The notes beneath the pieces were generated by a model that was given only the letters and a program-made list of their open reading frames with translations, had not been told where the DNA came from and searched no databases. Shown in pieces: positions 1 to 9,298 of a stretch of DNA of 45,718 bases. How positions within the stretch are numbered: the first letter of the stretch is position 1; each line of letters opens with the position of its first letter. Position numbers and translations under genes: made by a program. Origin of the DNA: JAYZBC01 sp036339375 (lineage in GTDB: Bacteria; Pseudomonadota; Alphaproteobacteria; MPNO01; UBA2964). The stretch lies in the NCBI GenBank assembly GCA_036339375.1, contig JAYZBC010000070.1, forward strand, positions 1 through 45,718, written 5' to 3'.

Positions 1-2
1 TT

Positions 3-617
3 AAAGTGAGAATTCGCGTATCCTATGCATCTTCTGGGATTCTTGCTCGTCAAATAGAAAATGGAGCACCCGCAAACTTATATTTATCAGCAGCAATTGA
101 ATGGACCCAAAGGCTTCTGAAACAGAGACTTTTGGTGGATTTAGGAAACAACACTTTTCTTGGAAATCGCTTAGTTTTATGTGTCCCCAAACAAGAGGTT
201 TTTGAACTTAAGATAGAAAGAGGCTTTGCCCTGTTAAATAGTTTGCGTGGAGGACACCTTGCTATAGGGGACCCTTTGCACGTTCCTGCCGGGAAATACG
301 CCCGTGCTGCACTCCGTTCTTTAGGCGTTTGGAAAAATATTGAAAAAAGTACGGCCCGTACAACTGATGTAAGAAATGCCCTTGCACTCATTGAAATGGG
401 GGAAGTAGCTGCTGGAATAGTTTATAGGAGTGATGCCATCGCGTCTCAGAAAGTGCAGATAATAGATATATTTCCTTTAACAAGCCACCCGCCCATCAGG
501 TACACTTTAAATATCGTAAAAGAAAATGATAAACCTGCTGTAAGGCATTTTTATAAATTTTTGGAATCCGAAATTTCTAAGACAATTTTCATGAGATATG
601 GGTTTGAAGTAAAATAA
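3..617 (+). CDS. modA: Molybdate ABC transporter substrate-binding protein ModA, 5' partial
   Basis: Periplasmic molybdate-binding component of the ModABC importer. The reading frame is open to the left edge, so the true start and the N-terminal signal/first lobe (about 45-50 residues) lie outside the window; the GTG at 6 is not believed to be the start. What remains opens with a segment like the ModA family signature (SYASSGILARQIENGAPANL), followed by LVLCVP, a GDP-x-VPAGKYA stretch and a C-terminal AGIVYRSDA region, all in family order. modB follows after 4 bases and modC overlaps modB, so the three form one operon. Identification rests on motif order plus the neighbours. A tungstate-binding homologue cannot be excluded from sequence alone. 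Confidence 0.92.
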   Translation, partial: KVRIRVSYASSGILARQIENGAPANLYLSAAIEWTQRLLKQRLLVDLGNNTFLGNRLVLCVPKQEVFELKIERGFALLNSLRGGHLAIGDPLHVPAGKYARAALRSLGVWKNIEKSTARTTDVRNALALIEMGEVAAGIVYRSDAIASQKVQIIDIFPLTSHPPIRYTLNIVKENDKPAVRHFYKFLESEISKTIFMRYGFEVK

Positions 618-621
618 ACTT

Positions 622-1323
622 ATGGATTTCCTTACTCAAATCGAAATCGAAGCCATTTGGCTTAGTCTAAAAATCTCTCTCTGGTCAATGATTTGGACAA
701 TGCCTTTGGGATTGATTGCAGCCTGGTGTCTTGCCCGTTTTGAATTTCCTGGAAAAGTATTCATTGATTCAATTATTCATTTGCCACTAGTTCTTCCCCC
801 TGTCGTGATTGGCTATGTCCTTTTGGTATCTTTCGGAAAAAAAGGTTTCATTGGTGCCTGGCTTTACGAGGTGTTTGGTATAACTTTTGGTTTTTCTTGG
901 CGAGGGGCTGTAATTGCAGCAAGCGTTATGGCTTTCCCTCTAATTGTAAGAGCAATTCGACTTTCTATAGAGGCGGTTGATCAAAGATTAGAAGCTGCAG
1001 CAAGAACACTTGGTGCTGGACCGGCCTATGTATTTACAACAATAACGTTTCCGCTGATCATGCCAGGAATCGTGGCTGCGTTTATCCTTGGTTTTGCTCG
1101 TTGCCTGGGCGAATTTGGCGCTACAATTACATTTGTTTCAAATATTCCAGGGGAAACCCGTACTTTACCCATTGCCCTTTATGGTTTTGCTCAGATACCA
1201 GGAGGGGAAGAAGCCGCATTTCGGCTAGTCATAATATCAGTTGTAATTGCCTTTCTTTCTCTTGCCGGATCAGAATGGTTAGCAAGAAGAACACAAGCAA
1301 AGATAGGCCAAAATCATGCTTGA
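622..1323 (+). CDS. modB: Molybdate ABC transporter permease ModB
   Basis: Inner-membrane permease of the molybdate importer, 233 residues, the usual ModB length, with about five hydrophobic segments. The cytoplasmic EAA loop that contacts the ATPase is visible at about residues 124-145 (EAAARTLGAGPAYVF followed by TFPL). The C-terminal part contains FARCLGEFGATITFVSNIPG, highly typical of ModB. The gene starts 4 bases after modA and its end overlaps modC by 8 bases, indicating translational coupling. The ATG at 622 is the natural start because the hydrophobic N-terminus follows directly. No Mo-responsive operator can be judged, since the operon promoter lies outside the window. Confidence 0.96.
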   Translation: MDFLTQIEIEAIWLSLKISLWSMIWTMPLGLIAAWCLARFEFPGKVFIDSIIHLPLVLPPVVIGYVLLVSFGKKGFIGAWLYEVFGITFGFSWRGAVIAASVMAFPLIVRAIRLSIEAVDQRLEAAARTLGAGPAYVFTTITFPLIMPGIVAAFILGFARCLGEFGATITFVSNIPGETRTLPIALYGFAQIPGGEEAAFRLVIISVVIAFLSLAGSEWLARRTQAKIGQNHA

Positions 1324-2440
1324 CATCGAAGTAAAACATCGACTTGGTAATTTTACTATTGACGCAAAATTTGAAGCAAAAGATACAGGTTTGGTTTCTC
1401 TCTTCGGCCAATCCGGTAGTGGAAAATCATCAATAATGAATATGATTGCGGGACTTTTAAAACCGCAGTCGGGCCGTATCGAAATTAAAGGAAGAGTTCT
1501 TTTTGATAGCCATAAAAAAATAAACATCAAACCCCAAGACAGAAAAATTGGGTATGTTTTTCAAGAAAGTCGATTATTTCCCCATTACACTGTCAAAGGA
1601 AACCTTTTATACGGAGAGAAAAAAAATTCATCTAACAAAGATAAAAATTACCTTTCTAAAGTCGTCGAAATTCTTGGAATTGAACACAAACTAGAACACA
1701 AACCTCGTACCCTTTCGGGAGGAGAACGGCAAAGAGTCGCTCTTGGTAGAGCATTATTATCGAATCCAGAAATTCTCCTTATGGACGAGCCTTTGGCCTC
1801 ATTGGATGAAACTCGAAAATTTGAAATTATACCTTTGATTGAAACAATTAGAGATGAATTTAACACGCCAATTGTTTACGTTAGCCATGCAATAAACGAA
1901 ATTATTCGATTAGCGGATTTTCTTGTGCTTATAGATAACGGAAGGATAAAGGGAACGGGTACAATAGAGGAAATAAGTGGTCGCCGGGATCTCCATACCC
2001 TTTTAAATTACCACGAAATGGGTACAGTTATTAAAGCAAAAGTGAAACATCATGATCCAGAATATTCAATCTCGACACTATCCTTCCCTGGCGGAAAATT
2101 GCGGGTTCCAAAAACCGGAGCTGCAGTAGGGGAAACGGTCAGTGTTAGAATTCGGGCACGAGACATTTCCTTATCTCTAAGTAAACCAAATAAAGTTAGT
2201 CAACTCAATATTTTAGAAGGTATAATTAACAAAATAGATCAAAAGAAAAATTTGGTTAATCATAACCTAAATCATGAAACGGACGTTTGTATTGACATAG
2301 GGCTCCCGCTTTGGGCCCGTATAACCCGTTTCTCTATAAAAAAACTTAACCTCCAAGAGGGACAAAAGGTTTACGCCTTAATTAAAAGCACCTCTATAGA
2401 TCGAGAAAGTATCGGCAAAAAATTTTCGAAGAAAATTTAG
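1316..2440 (+). CDS. modC: Molybdate ABC transporter ATP-binding protein ModC
   Basis: Cytoplasmic ATPase of the molybdate importer, 374 residues. Walker A GQSGSGKS is at residues 31-38, the Q-loop (VFQESRLFPH) near 81-90, the ABC signature LSGGERQR at 133-140, Walker B ILLMDEP at 153-159 and the switch histidine at 191. The C-terminal 80-90 residues (after about 285) form a Mop/TOBE-like oxyanion-binding domain, which separates ModC from generic ABC ATPases. The start overlaps the end of modB. It converges on the hydroquinone reductase gene only 8 bases away, and no hairpin terminator is evident there. Confidence 0.96.
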   Translation: MLDIEVKHRLGNFTIDAKFEAKDTGLVSLFGQSGSGKSSIMNMIAGLLKPQSGRIEIKGRVLFDSHKKINIKPQDRKIGYVFQESRLFPHYTVKGNLLYGEKKNSSNKDKNYLSKVVEILGIEHKLEHKPRTLSGGERQRVALGRALLSNPEILLMDEPLASLDETRKFEIIPLIETIRDEFNTPIVYVSHAINEIIRLADFLVLIDNGRIKGTGTIEEISGRRDLHTLLNYHEMGTVIKAKVKHHDPEYSISTLSFPGGKLRVPKTGAAVGETVSVRIRARDISLSLSKPNKVSQLNILEGIINKIDQKKNLVNHNLNHETDVCIDIGLPLWARITRFSIKKLNLQEGQKVYALIKSTSIDRESIGKKFSKKI

Positions 2441-2448
2441 AGAAAATT

Positions 2449-3423
2449 CTATGAATTTTCATCGAGCAGGGTCCTATTATGGAATTCTGATAAATTAAAA
2501 TCCTCTGGTCCCAATGGAATAATGCCAGAAGGGTTTAATTTTTCCATATTTCCCCAATAACCTTCTTTGATTCCCTGAATATCTGTATTTTCTGCAATTC
2601 CGGGATGTTGATAAAGATCTTTTAAATAATTCCACAAATTTTCCTGATCACAAATTCGAAATTTATTACATTTAAAGTGGCTGTAATACACACAATCGAA
2701 TCTCACTAAGGTCGTATAAAGCCGCCAATCGGCTTCAGTTATTTGTTCACCACACAGAAACCGCCGCTTGGAAAGATGGACTTCAAGCCATTCCAGCGTC
2801 GCAAATAGATTCTGATAAGCCTCTTCATAAGCTTCCTGAGATTTTGCAAAACCGCAACGATAGACCCCATTGTTTACGCAAGAATAAATTCGATTGTTAT
2901 AGGCATCAATTTCAGAACGCAACTCTTCCGGGTAAAGATCGATACTACAATTTGCCCATTCGTTAAATTCTGAATTCAACATTCTGATAATTTCTGAAGA
3001 CTCATTGTTAACAATCGTTTTTTCCTTTTTATCCCACAAAGTTGGAACTGTTACTTTACCAGTATACTCTGGGTTAACTTTTAAATAGGCCTCTTGTAAT
3101 TCAAATTTTCCTTCTTTGGCCTCTAAACCATTGCCTATCCCCGTGCTATAGGCCCAGCTTCTTACTTTTGGGAGATCCGATAATGAAATGGAAATAAAAT
3201 TTTCGAGGTTTTTAACAGTTCTGACAATTTGTGTACGATGCGCCCAAGGACAATTGGGTGCCAGAAAAAGGTGGTATCGACCTACTTCTGCTCTAAAATC
3301 AGACGTTCCGTCAGCAGTTATGTGGGATCTAAAACTTGATTCCACTCTCTGAAAAGAGCCATCTTTTCCTGTTTGGTTTTGTACATCTGCCTCAGTCCAT
3401 TTTCCGTTGATTAACATACCCAT
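2449..3423 (-). CDS. Glutathionyl-hydroquinone reductase (Xi-class GST, YqjG/EcfG type)
   Basis: 324-residue protein of the family that reduces glutathionyl-hydroquinones with glutathione, releasing hydroquinone and GSSG. The catalytic motif CPWAHR starts at Cys58, inside LFLAPNCPWAHRT, replacing the usual Tyr/Ser of other GSTs. The family-typical stretches VTVPTLWDKK, NNESSEIIRMLN, the Tyr-rich YSCVNNGVYRCGFA and the C-terminal FDCVYYSHFKCN are all present. Length matches E. coli YqjG (about 328). The start codon is ATG at 3423, just right of a hydrophilic N-terminus typical for a cytosolic enzyme. It is transcribed divergently from the glycosyltransferase at 3529. The fit to the family is strong; the natural quinone substrate is unknown. 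Confidence 0.93.
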   Translation of the reverse strand: MGMLINGKWTEADVQNQTGKDGSFQRVESSFRSHITADGTSDFRAEVGRYHLFLAPNCPWAHRTQIVRTVKNLENFISISLSDLPKVRSWAYSTGIGNGLEAKEGKFELQEAYLKVNPEYTGKVTVPTLWDKKEKTIVNNESSEIIRMLNSEFNEWANCSIDLYPEELRSEIDAYNNRIYSCVNNGVYRCGFAKSQEAYEEAYQNLFATLEWLEVHLSKRRFLCGEQITEADWRLYTTLVRFDCVYYSHFKCNKFRICDQENLWNYLKDLYQHPGIAENTDIQGIKEGYWGNMEKLNPSGIIPLGPEDFNLSEFHNRTLLDENS

Positions 3424-3528
3424 TATTTATTTCCCTTAAATTAAAATCAAAATTCTAGATTTTCTCATTTAAAACATATAAACAGGTTTCTGGTTAAAAA
3501 TTGAGGGTTTGGATTTAAAACCCATATT

Positions 3529-4737
3529 ATGCCTCTTCAAAAAAGCAAACAGGTTCTGATAACAACTCTACCCCCCCAAATCATTGGGGGAGTAGCCATA
3601 AAAACCCGTATCCTCGCCGATTACCTAAGAAGTCGGGGACATAAAGTTACTATTGCACACTACGCTACATTTACCCATGGTAGTAATTTGAACGTTTCCT
3701 TAAAAAATTTTGCCAAAAAGTGGAAACCTACAGTTTCTAGGTACAAAGCATTTGGTGATCATGATTGTATTGCTATCGGTTGCTTATTCCCTGAACTCGA
3801 GGCCACTTACACTCAGAGTTCAAAACGGTGGCACCAAATTATTAGAGAAAACGACAGGCATATTGCAGTCAGCGGTACTATCGTGCCTGCAACCCCTTTC
3901 GTAAAATTAGGTTTACCTCACCTGATTTGGTGCGCAAGCGATGTGATTGGAGACAGGATTGATAGAAGGTCATCTATGGGATTTTTGAGAAAACTTTACG
4001 ACAACTACATTGTTACGCCCCTACTTTGCAAACAGGAAAAGGCTATTTTGAAGGGAACCGGATACATCTGCGGTGTCAGTCCTTTTACTATTAAAAGTTT
4101 AACCAACCAAACTTCTTCTGATAGTGAACGTTTCTCTGAAATGCCTATACCAGTCGATACTTCAAAGTTTTTTCCCGAGAGCGGTTTTAAGAGAGGCCGC
4201 ATTGGGTTTGTAGGCCGCCTCAATGATCCCAGAAAAAATATTAACCTCTTATTTGATGTTGCCGAAATATTAAAATTTAACGAAACTAATTTTGAACTTT
4301 ACCTTGCTGGAATTGGTGGAGAGTATTTTAAAGAACAAGTGCAAATACGGGGTTTAGAAAACAACATTAAATTTGTTGGCCAACTTTCCGAGAAAAAACT
4401 CTTAGATTTTTATCAGTCTCTCGATTTATTTGTAATACCATCCCACCAAGAAGGTTTGGCCATTGTTGGTTTGGAGGCTATGGCCACAGGCCTTCCCATT
4501 GTATCCACTCGGTGTGGTGGGCCAGAAGCCTATGTACGGGATCAAAAAAATGGATTTCTGGTTGACCCAGATGAAAAAGAAATGGCAACAGCTATAAAAA
4601 CAATTCTGATAAACCGTGAAACAAGGGACCGAATGAGCCAAAAATCTCTGGAAATTGTCCAAACGGAATATAGCCATAATGCTTTTTCTAAAATTCTACA
4701 AAACAAATGGCGTGAAATATGGAATGAAGAAATTTAG
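3529..4737 (+). CDS. GT-B fold glycosyltransferase, family 4-like
   Basis: 402-residue cytosolic glycosyltransferase. The N-terminal domain has the GT4-type glycine-rich segment (IIGGVAIKTRILADYL, about residues 18-33). The C-terminal nucleotide-sugar domain starts near 223 (GRIGFVGRLNDPRKN) and carries the E-x7-E motif as E308...E316 in QEGLAIVGLEAMATG, then TRCGGPEA. The acceptor cannot be read from sequence; surface polysaccharide or glycolipid synthesis is likely. A second glycosyltransferase follows 45 bases downstream on the same strand, and the pair probably forms one transcription unit. No strong Shine-Dalgarno is seen before the ATG at 3529, and the upstream gap with the divergent reductase is the likely promoter region. 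Confidence 0.9.
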   Translation: MPLQKSKQVLITTLPPQIIGGVAIKTRILADYLRSRGHKVTIAHYATFTHGSNLNVSLKNFAKKWKPTVSRYKAFGDHDCIAIGCLFPELEATYTQSSKRWHQIIRENDRHIAVSGTIVPATPFVKLGLPHLIWCASDVIGDRIDRRSSMGFLRKLYDNYIVTPLLCKQEKAILKGTGYICGVSPFTIKSLTNQTSSDSERFSEMPIPVDTSKFFPESGFKRGRIGFVGRLNDPRKNINLLFDVAEILKFNETNFELYLAGIGGEYFKEQVQIRGLENNIKFVGQLSEKKLLDFYQSLDLFVIPSHQEGLAIVGLEAMATGLPIVSTRCGGPEAYVRDQKNGFLVDPDEKEMATAIKTILINRETRDRMSQKSLEIVQTEYSHNAFSKILQNKWREIWNEEI

Positions 4738-4782
4738 AAAAATGAAGATAAAACAAGTAAAATTTTTTAAATTTTCTATCCG

Positions 4783-5931
4783 ATGAAAGTTATTGTCTCA
4801 GTCCATGGACGCTTTCACGCATTTGAACTTGCCTCGGGTTTATATGAACGCGGCCATTTGCAACAACTCATTACAACTTACCCTGGATTTTATGTAAAAA
4901 AACTAACAAATCATTCTTTACCTTTAAGATCTGTGCCCCAACTTGAACTATTAAAGCGTATTATGAACCGAACCGGTTTTGGAACTCGTCCTGACGGATA
5001 TATGGGGAGTGCCTTTGGAAAATTTGCCTCCCGCTCCAACATGACAGGGGCAGATATTTTTGTGGGTTGGGCAAACGCAACACTGGAAGCTATAAAACCT
5101 GCACGTTCTGCTGGATTAAAAATAGTCCTCGAAAGAGGTTCAAGCCATATTTGTCATCAAACTGAAATCCTAAAATCAGCCTATAAAGAATTTGGTTCAA
5201 CAGAAATTATAACACCCAAAAAGGTAATAGAAAGGGAACTAGAGGAATACGAGCTCGTTGATGCGATCTCAGTTCCTTCATCCTACGCCGCTCAAACTTT
5301 TGTTCAGAGAGGGTTCAGCGAAGATAAAATCATCAAAAATAATCTCGGTGTGAATTTATCAACTTTTGGAAATTCCCCACACCCAATAAGAAAGGATTGC
5401 GAAAAAATTTTATTTGTTGGTCGAATTGGAATTCGAAAGGGAATACCCAACTTACTAGCAGGGTTTGCTGATCTTAAAACCAAAGCAAAACTGCACTTAA
5501 TAGGCCCTATAGAATCTGGTTTCGAGAACTATCTGCGTAAAGCACCTTTAGATAGAGTAATTGTTCGTGGACCAATAACCTTTAACAAATTACCTGCGGA
5601 ATACGAAGATACTGACATTTTCTGCCTACCATCTTTAGAAGAAGGTTTTCCTTTAGTCATTCTTCAAGCTTTAGCCAGTGGGTGTCCAGTAATAACGACA
5701 AAGGCAGCTGGTGCATCCGATATTATAAAAAATGGTGTGAATGGAATAATTTTACCTGATAATTCTCCTTCAAACATTACGAAGGCACTCAGGCGTTTAT
5801 ATGAAAATCCAGAACTTAGAAGCAATTTGTCCATCATGGCAAAAAAAAGTGTCCTGAATAGATTTTCCTGGAACCATTACGTTGACCGAGCTGTTCTAGC
5901 CTACAAAAACCTAAATTCGAAGAGTTTATAA
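4783..5931 (+). CDS. GT-B fold glycosyltransferase, family 1/4-like
   Basis: 382-residue glycosyltransferase, second of a tandem pair but clearly not a recent duplicate of the first. The nucleotide-sugar domain is visible from about residue 207 (KILFVGRIGIRKGIPNLL), with GPITFNKLPAEYEDTDIFC and SLEEGFPLVILQALASG. In the E-x7-E motif the second acidic residue is Gln (E287...Q295), an uncommon variant also found in some active family members. The N-terminal part has GSSHICHQTEIL (about 119-130), a segment seen in bacterial surface-glycan transferases. It ends 15 bases from the convergent amidohydrolase gene. Acceptor and sugar are unknown. Confidence 0.88.
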   Translation: MKVIVSVHGRFHAFELASGLYERGHLQQLITTYPGFYVKKLTNHSLPLRSVPQLELLKRIMNRTGFGTRPDGYMGSAFGKFASRSNMTGADIFVGWANATLEAIKPARSAGLKIVLERGSSHICHQTEILKSAYKEFGSTEIITPKKVIERELEEYELVDAISVPSSYAAQTFVQRGFSEDKIIKNNLGVNLSTFGNSPHPIRKDCEKILFVGRIGIRKGIPNLLAGFADLKTKAKLHLIGPIESGFENYLRKAPLDRVIVRGPITFNKLPAEYEDTDIFCLPSLEEGFPLVILQALASGCPVITTKAAGASDIIKNGVNGIILPDNSPSNITKALRRLYENPELRSNLSIMAKKSVLNRFSWNHYVDRAVLAYKNLNSKSL

Positions 5932-5946
5932 CAATGTTTTCCAAAA

Positions 5947-7191
5947 TTACTCAGCTGCTGCGGCAACGCCTAATTTGTTTTCGGGCACTTTAAGCCCAAA
6001 TAGTTTAGCCGCATTTAAACCTAATATTTTTCGTTTATCTTCTTCACTTAAGAAAGGCATGTCCCATATGACACCTGGGGTATCAAAGTCCCAGTGGGGC
6101 CAATCGGAGGCATAAAGAAGGCTATTTGGAGCATCAATCATATCGAAGGTCGTTTCGAGGCCCTTTTGATGATCAGTTTCAAGTGGCTGACTAGTGTAAA
6201 ACATCTCCCGCATATATTCGCTCGGTAGCCGTTTTAGTAAAGGCGCTTCAGACGTCCTCATCAAATACGTGTGATCTAGACGTTGCATTAGCCAAGGAAC
6301 CCAAGCCAGGCCCGATTCAATCCAAATTGTTTTCAAATCGGGAAACTTTTCTGAAAGTCCATTCCAAACCCAATTCGTCATATGAACAACATTGCACCAA
6401 ACGAAACTTAATGCATGCATAGCACCAAATTGGTTAACCTGAGACATCCACTCATCATTCCAATAATAACCCGCGTGGAAGCCTAACGGTTTGCCTACTT
6501 CTTGAACTAATCCATATAACTTCATAAATTGATTGTGATGAACCGGTTTTTGTCTAACAGACGTTACCATATACCCAATTACACTTTCATTATCGGCATA
6601 TTCTTCCACGATCTTCATAGCCAGCTCTGGATCTCCAAAGGGCAGATAAATCATAGAGCCAAGATTTTTGTCTGAAGCAAGAATTTGCTCTGTAAACCAA
6701 CGGTTGTAGGCGGAAGATAAAGGTGCTTCCATATGAAACTGTGGATGAACTCCCAAATTTAACATTTGGGTTGGAAACACTACAGTGAAATCAATTGCCA
6801 TGGTTTCATAGGCTCTTTGTGCTAACACCACATCACGATGGACAGTTTTATCTTCTACTTTTTCACCCCGTTTCCCCTGATGGATTATACGTCCCCCACA
6901 ATCCTGGAAACGAAGCCCTAAATCTCCATTCAACCCATAAGGGGGTGATCCTGTTCGATTCTTCAAATGATCTATGGCTTGAAACCTTAAAACTTCATCT
7001 TCTATATACTGTGCCAAATCTCCCCAACTTTCGGTCTCAACGTGATGTGAATCAATATCGCATATAAAAACATTTTCAAAATTACGAATTTCTCCCTGTT
7101 GCCGGGCATGCTCAAGAATATCACGGGTATCAGTTTCTGAAGTGATTTCTTTTACAGATATTTCTAAAGGGGCTTGGACACCAGTATCCAT
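5947..7191 (-). CDS. Amidohydrolase-related (AHS2) TIM-barrel metalloenzyme
   Basis: 414-residue protein of the amidohydrolase 2 superfamily, which includes ACMSD-type decarboxylases and related hydrolases. Visible ligands fit a single divalent metal: DIDSHH near residues 45-50 (one metal His position), H239 in GFHAGYYW, H270 in VVHMTNW, and D363 in LLYASDWPHWDFDTP, the classic terminal Asp. The protein is longer than typical ACMSD enzymes (about 330-350) because of a roughly 40-residue N-terminal extension. It is transcribed divergently from the CmcJ-like oxygenase at 7416 and shares a 224-base intergenic region with it. The reaction (decarboxylation or hydrolysis of an aromatic or cyclic acid) is inferred from family only. 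Confidence 0.88.
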   Translation of the reverse strand: MDTGVQAPLEISVKEITSETDTRDILEHARQQGEIRNFENVFICDIDSHHVETESWGDLAQYIEDEVLRFQAIDHLKNRTGSPPYGLNGDLGLRFQDCGGRIIHQGKRGEKVEDKTVHRDVVLAQRAYETMAIDFTVVFPTQMLNLGVHPQFHMEAPLSSAYNRWFTEQILASDKNLGSMIYLPFGDPELAMKIVEEYADNESVIGYMVTSVRQKPVHHNQFMKLYGLVQEVGKPLGFHAGYYWNDEWMSQVNQFGAMHALSFVWCNVVHMTNWVWNGLSEKFPDLKTIWIESGLAWVPWLMQRLDHTYLMRTSEAPLLKRLPSEYMREMFYTSQPLETDHQKGLETTFDMIDAPNSLLYASDWPHWDFDTPGVIWDMPFLSEEDKRKILGLNAAKLFGLKVPENKLGVAAAAE

Positions 7192-7415
7192 CTTTCAATC
7201 TCCAAATTGAATTATAAGGTCACAACAATTTTCATTTTTAAATCATAATACCAAGGTAAATTTATTTTAACTTCTTTTTTAGAAACGTATATATCTTTTT
7301 AACTGTTGGACCCGATGGAAATGTCTATTTTCTATTTTCGTAATAAAAACATCGACGAAAAAAAAATAATTCTATAGTTTTCATTGGAAATTAGACCTTC
7401 AGGAGAAATTCGGTT

Positions 7416-8249
7416 ATGCCAAACACAAACGACATTGCAGAAGACGCCGTTAAAGCAACAGTCCAGTTTAGCATCGACAGCGGGGAAACACCTGTTTCTT
7501 TGGTCCAACAACCGGGGCAGGGTTCGGATCTTCGATCAGGTAAATACGAAGAAAAACAAATAAAAATCCATAATGGCCGCCCAATTGCCAACAAACTAGA
7601 TCTCGACCGACAGGGTTTTATCTTTACAAAAGCCAAGACAGCAGTTTCAGATTTTTATAATGAACAAGAGGTCCTTTCCATTTATTACCCGGAGATGGAA
7701 AAAATTGTGAAAGAAAAAACAGGCTGCGACAAAGTTTTGGTTTTTGACCATACAATCCGAGTAGACAACAGCAATATGGCAGACACCAGAAAAGTTCGTT
7801 CCCCTGTAAAAAATATGCACAATGATTTCACTAGAAAATCCGCACCACAACGAGTTCGCGACTTGCTCCCGTCTGCAGAAGCAAAAACGCGTCTTCAAAA
7901 AAGATTTGGTTCAATAAATATTTGGCGCCCAATAATAGGTCCAGTAGAAACTGCTCCTTTAACTGTTTGTGGATGGGATACTTTACGAGAAAATAACCTC
8001 ATCGCAGCGGAACGCCGTTATCATGATAGAATTGGGGGTGTCTTACACCTAACCCACAATCCAGAGCAAAAATGGTATTATTTTCCTCAAATGGAAAGAG
8101 AAGAAATTGTCTTGCTAAAATGTTTCGATTCTCTGGAAGATGGTACAGCTAAATGGACTTGTCACGGCTCATTTCAACCTCCAAAACTTTCCCCAAAGGC
8201 TAAACCACGTCAAAGCATTGAAGTACGAACCCTTTATTTCTTTGATTGA
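7416..8249 (+). CDS. CmcJ/NvfI-family putative Fe(II) oxygenase
   Basis: 277-residue protein resembling the CmcJ/NvfI/AsaB family, whose members include CmcJ of cephamycin synthesis and the Fe(II)/2-oxoglutarate endoperoxygenase NvfI. A likely metal facial triad is visible: H135 and D137 in MHNDFT, and H250 in TCHGSF, with R265 and R271 in RQSIEVR as co-substrate-binding candidates. The family-typical INIWRPI-GPV segment occurs at 167-176. A Shine-Dalgarno (CAGGAG) lies about 11 bases before the ATG. Its stop overlaps the TTG start of the downstream transporter by 3 bases, suggesting coupled expression. The substrate is unknown. Confidence 0.82.
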   Translation: MPNTNDIAEDAVKATVQFSIDSGETPVSLVQQPGQGSDLRSGKYEEKQIKIHNGRPIANKLDLDRQGFIFTKAKTAVSDFYNEQEVLSIYYPEMEKIVKEKTGCDKVLVFDHTIRVDNSNMADTRKVRSPVKNMHNDFTRKSAPQRVRDLLPSAEAKTRLQKRFGSINIWRPIIGPVETAPLTVCGWDTLRENNLIAAERRYHDRIGGVLHLTHNPEQKWYYFPQMEREEIVLLKCFDSLEDGTAKWTCHGSFQPPKLSPKAKPRQSIEVRTLYFFD

Positions 8250-9154
8250 CACTCCTCCAAACTTTGGAACCAACAGAAGACAAATTCCAAGATATCCAAA
8301 GAGGGGCGTTATGGATGATTTTGGCCGCTCTTTCATTTACAGCGATGTTGTATTGCGTTCGTTATTTAGAAGGCCGTTATCCCTCGATTGAAGTTGTCTT
8401 TTTTAGAGCCCTCGGCGGCCTCATTTTTGTAGTCCCCCCTCTCCTCAAACATGGTTTAGGCGGGCTTCAAACCCAGGCATTTCCTATGCATCTAAGCAGA
8501 ACCGTCTTTGCTTTAGCCGCCATGTGCACTTTCTATTACGGTGTTGCCTATGTATCCATGTCAGATGCCACAGCATTTACCTTCATCATTCCCCTTTTCG
8601 CAACAGTCGGGGTCGCTTTAATTCTCAGAGAAAAAGTAGACGCGCTTCGTTGGATTGCAACAATTTTCGGATTTTGTGGAACTTTAATAATTATTCGACC
8701 CGGTTTTATTGAAATTACTATTCCAGTGTTAGTTATTCTGCTATCGGCGGTTTTTTATGCCGGTTCTTGGATAAGCATGAAAATTCTAACTCGAACTGAC
8801 TCAGCCTCATTAATTGTGTTTTATATGAACATCTTAATAGTCCCCTTGGCATTAATTCCTACCTTATTTTTCGGCATTAAACCTGACTTCATAGATTTAT
8901 TATTCCTAATTGCTGTTGGCCTAACAGGTTCATATGCTCATTTTTGTCAAGCAAAAGCCTTCGGTTCAGCAGACGTAAGTGCAGTTATGCCCTTTGATTT
9001 TTTGAGGCTTCCAATGTCAGTTTTTTGTGGATGGATCTTTTTGGGGGAAAAAACAGATATTTGGACCTGGCTAGGGGCTATTATCATTTTTGCAAGCACC
9101 TACCTCATTGCCTGGCGAGAGGCGCAAATTCCTTCCAATTCTCGCAAAAAATAA
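8246..9154 (+). CDS. EamA/DMT-family transporter
   Basis: 302-residue inner-membrane protein with about ten hydrophobic segments in two EamA repeats. The first repeat begins RGALWMILAALSFTAMLY, and the second begins near residue 160 with ILLSAVFYAGSWISMKIL. It ends with the family-typical GEKTDIWTWLGAIIIFASTYL. The start is taken as TTG at 8246, overlapping the preceding stop (TTGA) and implying translational coupling with the CmcJ-like gene. The internal ATG at 8312 would remove residues before the first helix only and is a possible alternative. DMT proteins mostly export metabolites, so it may move the product of the adjacent oxygenase; that is inference. Confidence 0.87.
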   Translation: MTLLQTLEPTEDKFQDIQRGALWMILAALSFTAMLYCVRYLEGRYPSIEVVFFRALGGLIFVVPPLLKHGLGGLQTQAFPMHLSRTVFALAAMCTFYYGVAYVSMSDATAFTFIIPLFATVGVALILREKVDALRWIATIFGFCGTLIIIRPGFIEITIPVLVILLSAVFYAGSWISMKILTRTDSASLIVFYMNILIVPLALIPTLFFGIKPDFIDLLFLIAVGLTGSYAHFCQAKAFGSADVSAVMPFDFLRLPMSVFCGWIFLGEKTDIWTWLGAIIIFASTYLIAWREAQIPSNSRKK

Positions 9155-9298
9155 AATAACGACAAAACTTAACAAATTTCTCCGATTTGAATAAAATTAG
9201 TTAAAATTCAACATTTAAATATTTTAGGTAAATGTCATGCTAAGACCCTATTTACGAAATAATAAGTTAATTAATCTTAAACAAAAGGAAGAAATTTT

